Assembly (NCBI RefSeq): GCF_965227735.1
Contig: NZ_OZ245776.1
Location: forward strand, 3,100,001-3,164,000
Direction of reading: 5' to 3'
DNA from: Larkinella sp965227735
GTDB taxonomy: Bacteria; Bacteroidota; Bacteroidia; Cytophagales; Spirosomataceae
DNA length: 64,000 bases
The notes below the pieces were generated by a model. That model did no database searches. It had not been told where the DNA came from and saw only the letters and a list, made by a program, of their open reading frames with translations. Within the stretch, counting starts at the first letter, position 1; each line of letters starts with the position of its first letter. The position numbers and the translations under genes are program-made. Shown here one piece after another: positions 26,024 to 35,504 of the stretch.

Positions 26024-28456
26024 ATGAAGTATTTCTTCCTGTTTTATTTTGTGTTTTGGATGGCCGGTTTTGTCGCCCTCGCTCAGCCTGCCGCTTCCCG
26101 TTCCGTCGCGACGGTGAGCGGGTATGTTCGCGAAAAAGGGAGCCGCGAAGCACTCATCGGCGTCAATGTCTACCTGCCCGGCACTTCGACTGGCACCGTT
26201 ACCAATACCTACGGTTTTTATTCGCTGACCATTCCCGTTCAGGACAGCCTGACGCTGTCGTTCTCGTTTGTGGGTTATGAGAGCATTCAGGAAACCTTCG
26301 CGTTCCGGAAAAATACCGTGCTCGACGTTCAGTTGACGCCCGGCCGTTTGCTGTCGGAAGTGATCGTGACCGGCAATCGCAGCGATGAAAAAGTGAGCGA
26401 AAGTCCGCAGATGAGCACCATCGACGTTCCAGTGGCACAAATCAAGAAAATACCGGCTTTTCTGGGCGAGAAAGATGTCCTGAAAGTGCTGCAACTGATG
26501 CCGGGCGTGCAGAAAGGTTCCGAAGGCAGCACCGGGATTTACGTCCGTGGGGGCGGCCCCGACCAGAATCTCATCATTGTTGATGATGCCATTGTCTACA
26601 ATGCCAACCACCTGTTCGGCTTTTTCTCGGTTTTCAATGGCGATGCGCTCAAAAGCGTCGAACTGATCAAAGGCGGTTTTCCGGCGCGGTATGGCGGGCG
26701 GCTCTCGTCAGTCATCGAGATGAACATGAAGGAAGGCAACAAGGAAAAGCTCCACGGCGAAGGCGGTATTGGCCTGATTGCGTCGCGGCTGACGCTGGAA
26801 GGACCACTGACCAAAAAGAAATCGGGGGCGGGCTCGTCGTCGTTTCTGGTGTCGGCCCGTCGGACGTACCTGGATTTTGTGGCCCGACCTCTCATCAAAC
26901 AGCAAACCGATGGGCAGATTGTGGCCGGGTATTACTTCTACGACCTGAATGCCAAAGCCAATTACGATTTCGGTCCGAAAAACAAGCTGTACCTGAGCGG
27001 GTATTTCGGTCAGGACCGGTTTTATGTCGATGATCAGGAAACCGCCACCAAAATTAACCTCGACTGGGGCAACAGCACGGCGACGCTCCGCTGGAACCAC
27101 CTGTTTTCGCAGCGGCTTTTTTCCAACCTCTCGCTGATTTTCAGCAATTACAAATTCCAGATTTCGTCGGACGAGCAGGATTTGCAAACGGCCGACCAGT
27201 TTTCGCTGCGCTACAGTTCCGGCATTCGGGATTTTTCACTGAAATACGACGTCGACTATTATCCGTCTCCCCGGCATTCGATCCGGTTTGGCGTCCAGAC
27301 CATTGCGCACCGGTTTACACCCAGCGCGGTCGTTTTGCAAAATACACTCATCAACCAATACACGACTAAAATTGACGCCATCGACGTGGTGGAATCCGGT
27401 ATGTATGCCGAAGACAACTGGCGCCCCAACGAGCACTGGCGCATCAACGCCGGGATTCGGCTGAGTCATTTCATCCAGAAACAGGTGAATTACGTCCGGC
27501 CCGAACCGCGCATTTCGGCGGCTTACGTCATCAAACCGTCGCTGTCGGTCAAGGCGTCGTATGCGCTGATGAACCAGTACGTCCATCTGCTGTCCAATAC
27601 CGGCATCGGCCTCCCGACCGACCTCTGGGTGCCGACCACCGATCAGGTAAAACCGCAGCAATCGCAGCAGGTCGCTGTCGGCATCGCCAAAGACTTCGCC
27701 GACAAAGGCACCACCCGCGGACTGACGCTGACCGTGGAAGGGTATTACAAAACGATGAACAACATCATCAATTACCGCGAAGGCGCCAGTTTTCTGCTGA
27801 TCAACAGCCCGGAATCGGCCAATCAGGTGCGCTGGGAGGATAATGTAACGGCGGGCAAAGGCTGGTCGTATGGCGCGGAGGTTTTGTTGCAGAAGAAACT
27901 GGGGCGGTTTACGGGCTGGACCGGCTACACACTGTCGTGGACGCAGTGGCAGTTTCCGGAACTGAATTTCGGGAAGAAGTTTTACCCCCGTTACGACCGG
28001 CGGCACGACATTTCGGTGGTTGGCATTTACGAAATCAATCCGCGCATCACGCTTTCGGGAACCTGGGTGTATGGCACCGGCAATGCGCTAACAGTTCCGC
28101 TGGCGAAATACCAGGCCGCAACACACCAGGTCAATCCGATTGTCAACAACGACAACTCGTTCATCAACCAGTTTTTCAGCTACGGCCGGGCAGTGAACGA
28201 CTACAGCGAGAAGAACAGTTTTCGGGCCGAAGCCTATCACCGCATGGATGTTGGCATCCAGTTTCACAAGAAAAAACGGCATCACGAGCGCACCTGGGAA
28301 GTCAGCGTCTATAACCTCTACAACCGTCGAAACCCGTTTTTCTACCAACTGAACACGGTGACGAACGAGCAGACCAACCAGCCGACCAGGACGGTTTTTC
28401 AACGTTATTCCGTATTTCCGATTGTTCCATCGGTTACCTACGGCTTTAAATTTTAA
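26024..28456 (+). CDS. TonB-dependent receptor with N-terminal carboxypeptidase-like domain, pair 1
   Basis: The 810-residue outer-membrane receptor has a signal peptide (to about residue 21), a carboxypeptidase-regulatory-like domain (VSGYVREKGSREALIGVNVYL ... FSFVGYES, about 31-95), a plug (PAFLGEKDVLKVLQLMPGVQ, then GIYVRGGGPDQNLIIVDD) and a barrel ending in phenylalanine (TYGFKF). It is the first of three tandem receptors. The plug and early barrel (about residues 142-298) are almost identical to those of the second receptor. The gene is followed 6 nt later by a DUF4249 lipoprotein gene. Substrate is unknown. SusC hallmarks and a SusD partner are absent, so this is not a Sus system. Confidence 0.92.
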   Translation: MKYFFLFYFVFWMAGFVALAQPAASRSVATVSGYVREKGSREALIGVNVYLPGTSTGTVTNTYGFYSLTIPVQDSLTLSFSFVGYESIQETFAFRKNTVLDVQLTPGRLLSEVIVTGNRSDEKVSESPQMSTIDVPVAQIKKIPAFLGEKDVLKVLQLMPGVQKGSEGSTGIYVRGGGPDQNLIIVDDAIVYNANHLFGFFSVFNGDALKSVELIKGGFPARYGGRLSSVIEMNMKEGNKEKLHGEGGIGLIASRLTLEGPLTKKKSGAGSSSFLVSARRTYLDFVARPLIKQQTDGQIVAGYYFYDLNAKANYDFGPKNKLYLSGYFGQDRFYVDDQETATKINLDWGNSTATLRWNHLFSQRLFSNLSLIFSNYKFQISSDEQDLQTADQFSLRYSSGIRDFSLKYDVDYYPSPRHSIRFGVQTIAHRFTPSAVVLQNTLINQYTTKIDAIDVVESGMYAEDNWRPNEHWRINAGIRLSHFIQKQVNYVRPEPRISAAYVIKPSLSVKASYALMNQYVHLLSNTGIGLPTDLWVPTTDQVKPQQSQQVAVGIAKDFADKGTTRGLTLTVEGYYKTMNNIINYREGASFLLINSPESANQVRWEDNVTAGKGWSYGAEVLLQKKLGRFTGWTGYTLSWTQWQFPELNFGKKFYPRYDRRHDISVVGIYEINPRITLSGTWVYGTGNALTVPLAKYQAATHQVNPIVNNDNSFINQFFSYGRAVNDYSEKNSFRAEAYHRMDVGIQFHKKKRHHERTWEVSVYNLYNRRNPFFYQLNTVTNEQTNQPTRTVFQRYSVFPIVPSVTYGFKF

Positions 28457-28462
28457 CCGGTT

Positions 28463-29431
28463 ATGATGCTTCGTCTGTCATCTCTGTCTGTGCTGTTGCT
28501 GCTGGTTATGATGGCCTGTCAGAATCTGGTCGCCGAAATTGACCCCAGCAAACTGCCACCCATCGACCGCAAGCTGGTGGTGAACGGCTACTTGTCGCCC
28601 CAGGATACGGTGCTGGCGGTATCGGTGTCAAGTTCGCAGACGGTTTTGGGCGACATCGTTACTGACTCGGTCAATACGGTTCGGGAAGCCATCGTTCGTA
28701 TAGCCAGTGAAGGAAAAACAGTGACGCTGGCTTTCGATCCGAAGCAGCGGGTGTATCTGGCCGACGTGCGGCAGTTGCCGGTTTTGGTGGGAAAAACGTA
28801 TACGCTTCAAGTCGGCGCACCGGGTTTTGAAACCGTCGCCAGTTCCTGTACGATTCCGGCCAACATACCGGTTTCGGAACTGAGACTTGATTCCGCCCAA
28901 TCCTACGTTGGGCCGGGTCTGGAACCCATCTGGCAGTACAATGTTCGGGCGATCTGGCAGGACCCGGCGGGTCAGACCAACTATTACCGGGTGGCTGGCT
29001 ACGGCGAGTGCCTCAATTGGCCGCCCCGGTTTCCGGAAGCCCACATCGACACCACCGGACCCAAAGTGCTGATGCGGGGAATTATCGGTTTCGGTCGGCA
29101 GGATCAGTACATTTCCGACCAGAATCAGGATGGGCAACTGCTGTTGTCGGTGCGCGGTGACGTGCCGCTGAACTTCGATTATTCGTACTATGACAGCACC
29201 CGACAGATGACGTACGCCGGAAGCTATGTATTTTCAAAACCGCTTACCATTCGGGTGTCGGTTTTGCAGGTCGATGAAAACTATTTCACCTACCACCGGG
29301 CGCGCCAGCAGCAACGCCAATCGCAGAATAACCCGTTTGCCGAGCCGGTGCTGATGCCCACCAACATTCAGGGCGGTCTGGGCTGCTTCGGGGCTTATAA
29401 CCGCTCGACACTGGTGATGCTTGTCAAATAG
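28463..29431 (+). CDS. DUF4249 lipoprotein, pair 1
   Basis: The 322-residue protein has a signal peptide and lipobox MMAC; mature start CQNLVAEIDPSKLPP. It belongs to DUF4249, a Bacteroidota family encoded after TonB receptors. Conserved points include LVVNGYLSPQDTVLAVSVS (after about residue 36), a central IWQDPAGQTNYYRVAGYG, and the C-terminal NPFAEPVLMPTNIQGGLGCFG. The C-terminal motif is shared with the two other copies, suggesting a critical contact. It could act as a surface lid like SusD, but this is inference. Start codon is the first of two adjacent ATG codons. Confidence 0.88.
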   Translation: MMLRLSSLSVLLLLVMMACQNLVAEIDPSKLPPIDRKLVVNGYLSPQDTVLAVSVSSSQTVLGDIVTDSVNTVREAIVRIASEGKTVTLAFDPKQRVYLADVRQLPVLVGKTYTLQVGAPGFETVASSCTIPANIPVSELRLDSAQSYVGPGLEPIWQYNVRAIWQDPAGQTNYYRVAGYGECLNWPPRFPEAHIDTTGPKVLMRGIIGFGRQDQYISDQNQDGQLLLSVRGDVPLNFDYSYYDSTRQMTYAGSYVFSKPLTIRVSVLQVDENYFTYHRARQQQRQSQNNPFAEPVLMPTNIQGGLGCFGAYNRSTLVMLVK

Positions 29432-29534
29432 ATAGGAACGCGTTCTTAAAAAGAGTTAATTTCCAACCTTTCCACACTTTTTTATCTCCTTCATCGTATA
29501 CGGATTGAAGCATTTTCATTTGTATACGAAAACG

Positions 29535-31958
29535 ATGAAACACACGCTACTCTCTCTATTTCTTCTCTTCTTCTCTGATTTACCGGCCTGGGCGCAAAAA
29601 CCGGCCAATCGTTTCACCGTCAGCGGCTATGTGCGCGAAGAAGGGAGTCAGGAAGCCCTGATTGGCGTCAACATTTATTTACCCGGCACTTCGACCGGCA
29701 CCGTCACCAACACCTACGGTTTTTACTCCCTGACCCTTCCGGCGGAGGACAGCGTGACGCTGGCTTTTTCATTCGTCGGCTACGAATCCGTGCAGCAAAC
29801 CGTTGCATTCCGGCAAAACAGAGATTTGAACATTCAGTTGACGCCCGGTCGTTTGCTGTCGGAAGTGACCGTGACCGGCAATCGCACGGGCGAGGAGAAA
29901 GTCAGTGAAAGCGCCCGGATGAGTACCATCGATGTGCCGATCAACCAGATCAAGAAAATACCGGCTTTTCTAGGCGAGAAGGATGTATTGAAAGTTTTGC
30001 AACTCATGCCGGGTGTGCAGAAAGGCTCCGAAGGCAGCACCGGGATTTATGTGCGCGGGGGTGGCCCCGACCAGAACCTGGTGATCATGGACGATGCCGT
30101 GGTCTACAACGCCAACCACCTGTTCGGTTTCTTCTCGGTTTTCAACGGCGATGCGCTCAAGAGCGTGGAACTGATCAAAGGCGGTTTTCCGGCGCGTTAT
30201 GGCGGGCGGCTGTCGTCGGTGATCGAAATGAACATGAAAGAGGGCAATAAGGAAAAACTGCACGGCGAAGGCGGCATTGGCCTGATTGCGTCGCGGCTGA
30301 CGCTGGAAGGGCCACTGACCAAAAAGAAATCGGGGGCGGGCTCGTCGTCGTTTCTGGTATCGGCCCGCCGGACCTACCTGGATTTTGTGGCCCGGCCCCT
30401 CATCAAGCAACAATCCAACGGGGAGACGGTAGCGGGTTATTACTTCTACGATCTGAATGCCAAAGCCAATTACGATTTCGGTCCGAAAAATAAATTGTAT
30501 CTGAGCGGGTATTTCGGCCAGGACCGGTTTTATGTCAACGACAAAAAAGAAGGGACTAACATTGGGCTGAACTGGGGTAATGCCACGGCTACCTTGCGGT
30601 GGAATCATCTTATTTCCGAAAAAGCCTTCTCCAATACATCGCTCATTTTCAGCAATTACAAATTTCAGATTTCGTCGGACGAATTGAATTTTCAGGATCA
30701 GGAAGCTTTTTCGCTACGCTACAGTTCGGGTATCCGGGACTTCTCGATCAAGCACGACGTCGATTTTTATCCGTCTCCCCAGCATTCGTTGCGGTTCGGT
30801 GTCCAGAGCACGTTTCACCGGTTTACGCCCAGCGCCGTGGTGCTGAAAAATACGGACATCAACCAGTTTAAACAGGAAGTTGACGCCATCGATGTTTTGG
30901 AGTCGGGACTGTACGCGGAAGATAGCTGGCGACCAAACAGCCGCTGGCGAATCAACGGGGGACTGCGACTGAGCCATTTTGTGCAGAAGCAGGTGAATTA
31001 TTTCCGGCCCGAACCACGCCTTTCGGCGGCTTATATTCTCAAGCCCAGTTTGTCGGTCAAGGCGTCGTATGCGCTGATGAATCAGTATGTCCATCTGCTG
31101 TCTAATACCGGAATCGGTTTACCGACCGATTTGTGGGTGCCAACCACCGATCGGATCAAACCGCAGCAATCCGAACAAATCGCGGTTGGGATTGCCAAAG
31201 ATTTTGCGGATAAAGGCGCCACCCGGGGCCTGACGCTAACCGTAGAAGGCTATTACAAAACGATGAACAACATCATCAACTACCGCGAAGGAGCCAGCTT
31301 TTTGTTACTCAATGATCCCACTTCGGCCGAAAAAGTGCGGTGGGAAGACAACGTAACCCGTGGAAAAGGATGGTCGTACGGGGCGGAAGTGTTGTTACAG
31401 AAGAAAGTCGGCCGGTTTTCAGGCTGGGTGGGCTATACCTTGTCGTGGACACAGTGGCAGTTTGCTGAATTGAACTTTGGTCAGAAATTCTTCCCCCGTT
31501 ACGACCGTCGGCACGATGCGTCTATCGTCGGAATTTATGAAATCAGCCCCCGCATTACGCTATCCGGAACCTGGGTGTATGGCACCGGCCAGGCCCTGAC
31601 CGTGCCCACCAGCGAATACCAGGCCGTTACGCACCAGCCCCTGTACGATTCTTACTACAGCGATGCTACGCCGTATCTGAATTTTGGCCGTCAGGTTGAA
31701 GCATACGGTACCCAGAAGAACAGTTTCCGGGCCGAACCGTATCACCGCATGGATTTGAGTGTTCAGTTTCACAAGAAGAAAAAGCACCACGAACGCACCT
31801 GGGAATTCAGCGTGTATAATCTCTACAACCGCCGAAACCCGTTCTTTTACGGACTGGACACCAAGGATCAGGGGCAAGGGAAACCGAGCAAAACCGTCTT
31901 GTACCGGTATTCCGTTTTCCCCGTTGTGCCATCGATCAGTTACAACTTCAAGTTCTGA
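29535..31958 (+). CDS. TonB-dependent receptor with N-terminal carboxypeptidase-like domain, pair 2
   Basis: The 807-residue receptor is the closest paralogue of the first. The ATG at 29535 gives a signal peptide ending near PAWAQ; an upstream ATG at 29505 is less natural. Domain order is the same: carboxypeptidase-like domain (VSGYVREEGSQEALIGVNIYL), plug with GIYVRGGGPDQNLVIMDD, and barrel ending in phenylalanine (SYNFKF). Long stretches of identity with receptor 1, also at DNA level, run from the plug into the early barrel, while the N-terminus, several loops and the C-terminus differ. This fits recent duplication or gene conversion. The DUF4249 gene follows by 7 nt. Confidence 0.92.
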   Translation: MKHTLLSLFLLFFSDLPAWAQKPANRFTVSGYVREEGSQEALIGVNIYLPGTSTGTVTNTYGFYSLTLPAEDSVTLAFSFVGYESVQQTVAFRQNRDLNIQLTPGRLLSEVTVTGNRTGEEKVSESARMSTIDVPINQIKKIPAFLGEKDVLKVLQLMPGVQKGSEGSTGIYVRGGGPDQNLVIMDDAVVYNANHLFGFFSVFNGDALKSVELIKGGFPARYGGRLSSVIEMNMKEGNKEKLHGEGGIGLIASRLTLEGPLTKKKSGAGSSSFLVSARRTYLDFVARPLIKQQSNGETVAGYYFYDLNAKANYDFGPKNKLYLSGYFGQDRFYVNDKKEGTNIGLNWGNATATLRWNHLISEKAFSNTSLIFSNYKFQISSDELNFQDQEAFSLRYSSGIRDFSIKHDVDFYPSPQHSLRFGVQSTFHRFTPSAVVLKNTDINQFKQEVDAIDVLESGLYAEDSWRPNSRWRINGGLRLSHFVQKQVNYFRPEPRLSAAYILKPSLSVKASYALMNQYVHLLSNTGIGLPTDLWVPTTDRIKPQQSEQIAVGIAKDFADKGATRGLTLTVEGYYKTMNNIINYREGASFLLLNDPTSAEKVRWEDNVTRGKGWSYGAEVLLQKKVGRFSGWVGYTLSWTQWQFAELNFGQKFFPRYDRRHDASIVGIYEISPRITLSGTWVYGTGQALTVPTSEYQAVTHQPLYDSYYSDATPYLNFGRQVEAYGTQKNSFRAEPYHRMDLSVQFHKKKKHHERTWEFSVYNLYNRRNPFFYGLDTKDQGQGKPSKTVLYRYSVFPVVPSISYNFKF

Positions 31959-31965
31959 AAACCGT

Positions 31966-32895
31966 ATGAAAAACTGTATCGCTGTTTTGTGTTGCCTGAG
32001 CGGCCTGATGGCCTGCGACAGTCTGAAGCAGGAAGTGAACCCGGCACTGATCAATGCCGAAGCCGAGAAGATCGTCGTAGCCTGCTTCATTGCTCCGCAG
32101 GATACGGTATTGACGGCGGAAGTGTCTCTGTCGAAACCGGTTCTGGGCGAAAATACCGGCTACGACAAGCGGGTGAACAACGCCACCATTACCCTTTCGG
32201 ATGGCGTTCGCTCGATTGTTTTTGATCGCCGTGACGGACAATACCAGGGGCAATATTATTACGGGGCCGATCCGAAGAAGTTCCCGATTGTCGCTGGCCA
32301 ACGCTATACGCTGACCGTCCAAATCCCCGACGGGCGGAAAGTTGAAGCGGTTTGCACGGTTCCAAAGGCGGTTGTTCCCCGCGCAGTAGTACTGGATTCG
32401 ATCCCAACGTTCGAGAATGGCTTTTCCGGTAAAGACTATTTTGTGCGCTTAAAGTGGCAGGATCCGGCGGGTGAAGAAAATTTTTACCGGGTTGCCGGTG
32501 TATACAATTATTTGCCGCTCCAGTCAACTTATCCGAACGCGCCAACGCCCAACTGGGTCCGCAATTTAATCGATTACCGGCCTAATGGCGATGACCGTGA
32601 CCTGGTTGACGACCGGCAGCGCGACGGTGAAATCCTGAACTCACCGCGTGGTTTTTTGCGGTTCTATGGATTTAGCCAGCAAACGCTGTTTGAACGCGTT
32701 CAACGTCTCAATTGCGTCATCGATCTGCTCCACGTCGATGCCAATTATTATCAGTATCAGGAGGCTGTTCTACGCCAGACGCAAACCGGTGACAACCCTT
32801 TCGCCGAACCCGTTCTGGTTCCCACCAACATCCAGGGCGGTCTGGGCTGCTTTGGTGCCTACAACCGCTCGACGATTACGGCTGTCTTAAAATAA
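31966..32895 (+). CDS. DUF4249 lipoprotein, pair 2
   Basis: The 309-residue protein has signal peptide and lipobox LMAC (mature CDSLKQEVNP). Family features: IVVACFIAPQDTVLTAEVSLS after about residue 36, LKWQDPAGEENFYRVAGVYN, and C-terminal NPFAEPVLVPTNIQGGLGCFG. I choose ATG 31966 because a longer in-frame extension overlaps the receptor gene. It is closer to the third copy than to the first in its N-terminal half (KQEVNP / RQEVQP after the cysteine). Confidence 0.88.
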   Translation: MKNCIAVLCCLSGLMACDSLKQEVNPALINAEAEKIVVACFIAPQDTVLTAEVSLSKPVLGENTGYDKRVNNATITLSDGVRSIVFDRRDGQYQGQYYYGADPKKFPIVAGQRYTLTVQIPDGRKVEAVCTVPKAVVPRAVVLDSIPTFENGFSGKDYFVRLKWQDPAGEENFYRVAGVYNYLPLQSTYPNAPTPNWVRNLIDYRPNGDDRDLVDDRQRDGEILNSPRGFLRFYGFSQQTLFERVQRLNCVIDLLHVDANYYQYQEAVLRQTQTGDNPFAEPVLVPTNIQGGLGCFGAYNRSTITAVLK

Positions 32896-33013
32896 GCACG
32901 ACCACGCATCCAAAACCAGCCCGTTTTCGTACACAGCAATACGAGATACGGTCATCGAAATTGTCCGATAAATCGTATCTTGGGTAACCGATTCATCATC
33001 AACGCGCTGCCGG

Positions 33014-35494
33014 ATGAAACGCCTGCTGATCGTGCTGTGCCTGCTGGTTTCCGGCTTCAGCAGTCCGGGCCAGGATCGGCATGCCATCAGCGGAACGGTT
33101 TCTGAAGCAGGTCGCGGCAATCCGCTGGCTGGTGTCAACGTTTATACGTCCGACAAAACCGCCGGTACAACAACCGATCTGAACGGTTTTTTCACCCTGA
33201 CCCTTCCGGGTAACGACAGTCTGACACTAGTTTTTTCTTTCGTGGGTTATCAAACGGTGACGAAAACCGTCTCGCTCCGAAGTCCGCAGCCGCTCGTGGT
33301 TTTTCTACCGGTTGGGCAAACATTGCGCGAATTGACAGTGCTTTCATCAGCGAGTCAGCCGGTCATCAGCCGCATTCCGCAAATGAGTCAGCTTAGCATT
33401 TCGGGTCGTCAAATCGAAAAAATACCGGCATTACTGGGTGAAAAAGACATTTTACGGGTTCTACAACTCCTGCCGGGCGTGCAGAAAGGCTCCGAAGGCA
33501 CGACCGGAATTTACGTGCGCGGGGGCGGCCCCGACCAGAATCTGATTCTCCTCGACGATGCGGTGCTCTACAATTCCGGCCATTTGCTGGGCTTTTTCTC
33601 GGCCTTCAACGGCAGCGTTGTCCGGAACGTCGAACTGACCAAAGGCGGTTTTCCGGCGCGGTATGGCGGGCGGCTTTCCTCCGTCATCGAAGTGACGACG
33701 AAAGAGGGCAATCCGGAAAAACACGCCGGGGAGGCCAGTCTGGGGCTGGTGGCATCGCGCCTGCTGCTGGAAGGCCCGCTCGGCAAAAAACAGTCGGCGA
33801 AGCACCCTGCTACCTTTCTGGTGGCGGGTCGCCGGACCTACATCGATCTCGTCACCCGCCCGTTTGCCGCTTCCTCCCCATCGGGATCGCCCCGGAACAC
33901 CACCTATTTTTACGATCTGAATGCCCGATTGAACTACAGAATGAGTCGGAAAAACCAGTTGTTTCTGAGCGGTTACTGGGGCCGGGATGCGTTTTCCAAC
34001 CGCCAGCAGTCTGGCAATAGCCCGTTGCAGGGAAGCCTTACCTGGCGTAATGCAACGGGAACACTCCGCTGGAATCATGTAGCTTCCGAACGCTGGCGGG
34101 CCAATCTTTCGCTCATTTACAATCAATACCGCTTGATGGTTGCCAATGAAAGTGGCAGTCGCGATACGTCGGCTTTGCAGTATTCGCTCCGGTATCGCTC
34201 CGGGATTCGGGATCTGTCGCTGAAATACGCCGTCGAATACTTTCCGGAAAACCACCAGCTTCGGTTTGGATTTCAAAGCACGCATCACCGGTTTGCGCCC
34301 GGAGCCGTGGTAACAACCGGCGATGTCGACCCGGCCACGCCCCGGCTTTTTATCGACGTGCTGGAATCCGGGCTGTATGCTGAAGATACCTGGAAACCGG
34401 CTTCCCGCTGGAACCTGAATGCCGGTTTCCGGCTCAGCCATTTCCTGCTACTCCAAACGGGTTCGGTTGGCGGGAAGTCGGTTGAGCGGCCCGAAATTCC
34501 CGGACCGCGAAGTGGAGGTCGGCCGGTTCAGTATTTTCGCCCCGAACCCCGGCTGTCGATGGCCTACCAGATCGATAGCACCACCTCGCTGAAAGTATCG
34601 TACGCGCTGATGACGCAGTATACGCACCTGTTGTCTAACAACGGTGCCGGTTTGCCCGCCGACCTCTGGATTCCGACTACCGACCGGATTCGTCCGCAAC
34701 AAGCCCAACAGATTGCCGTCGGTTTAGCAAAAGATTTTATTCACCCCGAAAAACCCACCCGGAACCTGACGCTGACGCTCGAAGGCTATTATAAACGCCT
34801 GAAAAACAGCATCAGCTACACCGAAGGCGCGAGTTTTCTGACCACCGAACCCGCGCCGACCGCCGAGGCAAAACCCTGGGAAAGCAACATTACGGCGGGC
34901 CGGGGATGGGCCTACGGGGGCGAAATTCTTTTGCAGAAAAAAACCGGGCGGTTTTCCGGCTGGGCGGGCTACACGCTTTCCTGGACGTGGTGGCAGTTTC
35001 CGGCCCTGAACGGGGGCGTGAAATTCCACCCGCGCTACGACCGTCGCCACGATGCTTCGCTGGTGGGTCTCTACGAAATCAAACCCGGCCTTACGCTCTC
35101 GGGCACCTGGGTCTACGGAACCGGACAGGCGCTGACGTTGCCCATTTCCCGGTTTTCAGGCTATGAAAACCGCCCGACGTCTGCGGTGAATTCCGGCAAT
35201 CCGCAGCAGCAACTGTTCGGAACGGCGCCCAATGTCAAGGAATACGGCCCGCGAAACGGTTTTCGGGCGGAGGCTTATCACCGGCTGGACATCGGTTGCC
35301 GGTTTTATAAACAGCGAAAACGCTACGCCCGAACCTGGGAAGTCGGCATCTACAACCTGTACAACCGCCGGAATCCCTTTTACTACTCGCTGGAAGGTAA
35401 GGACCAGGGCGTGGGCAAACATTCCAAAAGCGTGCTTTATAAATATTCACTTTTTCCGGCAGTTCCGTCGGTCAGTTATACGGTTTCATTCTGA
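33014..35494 (+). CDS. TonB-dependent receptor with N-terminal carboxypeptidase-like domain, pair 3
   Basis: The 826-residue receptor is the most diverged of the three. It has a signal peptide (to about residue 20), the carboxypeptidase-like domain (ISGTVSEAGRGNPLAGVNVYT), a plug (PALLGEKDILRVLQLLPGVQ and GIYVRGGGPDQNLILLDD) and a barrel ending in phenylalanine (SVSYTVSF). It carries insertions relative to the others, for example a Ser/Pro-rich loop ASSPSGSPRN near residue 290 and a 20-residue insertion SVGGKSVERPEIPGPRSGG near 487. These lie in predicted surface loops and may change ligand range. A DUF4249 gene follows 10 nt later. Confidence 0.92.
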   Translation: MKRLLIVLCLLVSGFSSPGQDRHAISGTVSEAGRGNPLAGVNVYTSDKTAGTTTDLNGFFTLTLPGNDSLTLVFSFVGYQTVTKTVSLRSPQPLVVFLPVGQTLRELTVLSSASQPVISRIPQMSQLSISGRQIEKIPALLGEKDILRVLQLLPGVQKGSEGTTGIYVRGGGPDQNLILLDDAVLYNSGHLLGFFSAFNGSVVRNVELTKGGFPARYGGRLSSVIEVTTKEGNPEKHAGEASLGLVASRLLLEGPLGKKQSAKHPATFLVAGRRTYIDLVTRPFAASSPSGSPRNTTYFYDLNARLNYRMSRKNQLFLSGYWGRDAFSNRQQSGNSPLQGSLTWRNATGTLRWNHVASERWRANLSLIYNQYRLMVANESGSRDTSALQYSLRYRSGIRDLSLKYAVEYFPENHQLRFGFQSTHHRFAPGAVVTTGDVDPATPRLFIDVLESGLYAEDTWKPASRWNLNAGFRLSHFLLLQTGSVGGKSVERPEIPGPRSGGRPVQYFRPEPRLSMAYQIDSTTSLKVSYALMTQYTHLLSNNGAGLPADLWIPTTDRIRPQQAQQIAVGLAKDFIHPEKPTRNLTLTLEGYYKRLKNSISYTEGASFLTTEPAPTAEAKPWESNITAGRGWAYGGEILLQKKTGRFSGWAGYTLSWTWWQFPALNGGVKFHPRYDRRHDASLVGLYEIKPGLTLSGTWVYGTGQALTLPISRFSGYENRPTSAVNSGNPQQQLFGTAPNVKEYGPRNGFRAEAYHRLDIGCRFYKQRKRYARTWEVGIYNLYNRRNPFYYSLEGKDQGVGKHSKSVLYKYSLFPAVPSVSYTVSF

Positions 35495-35504
35495 AGACAG
35501 AAGC

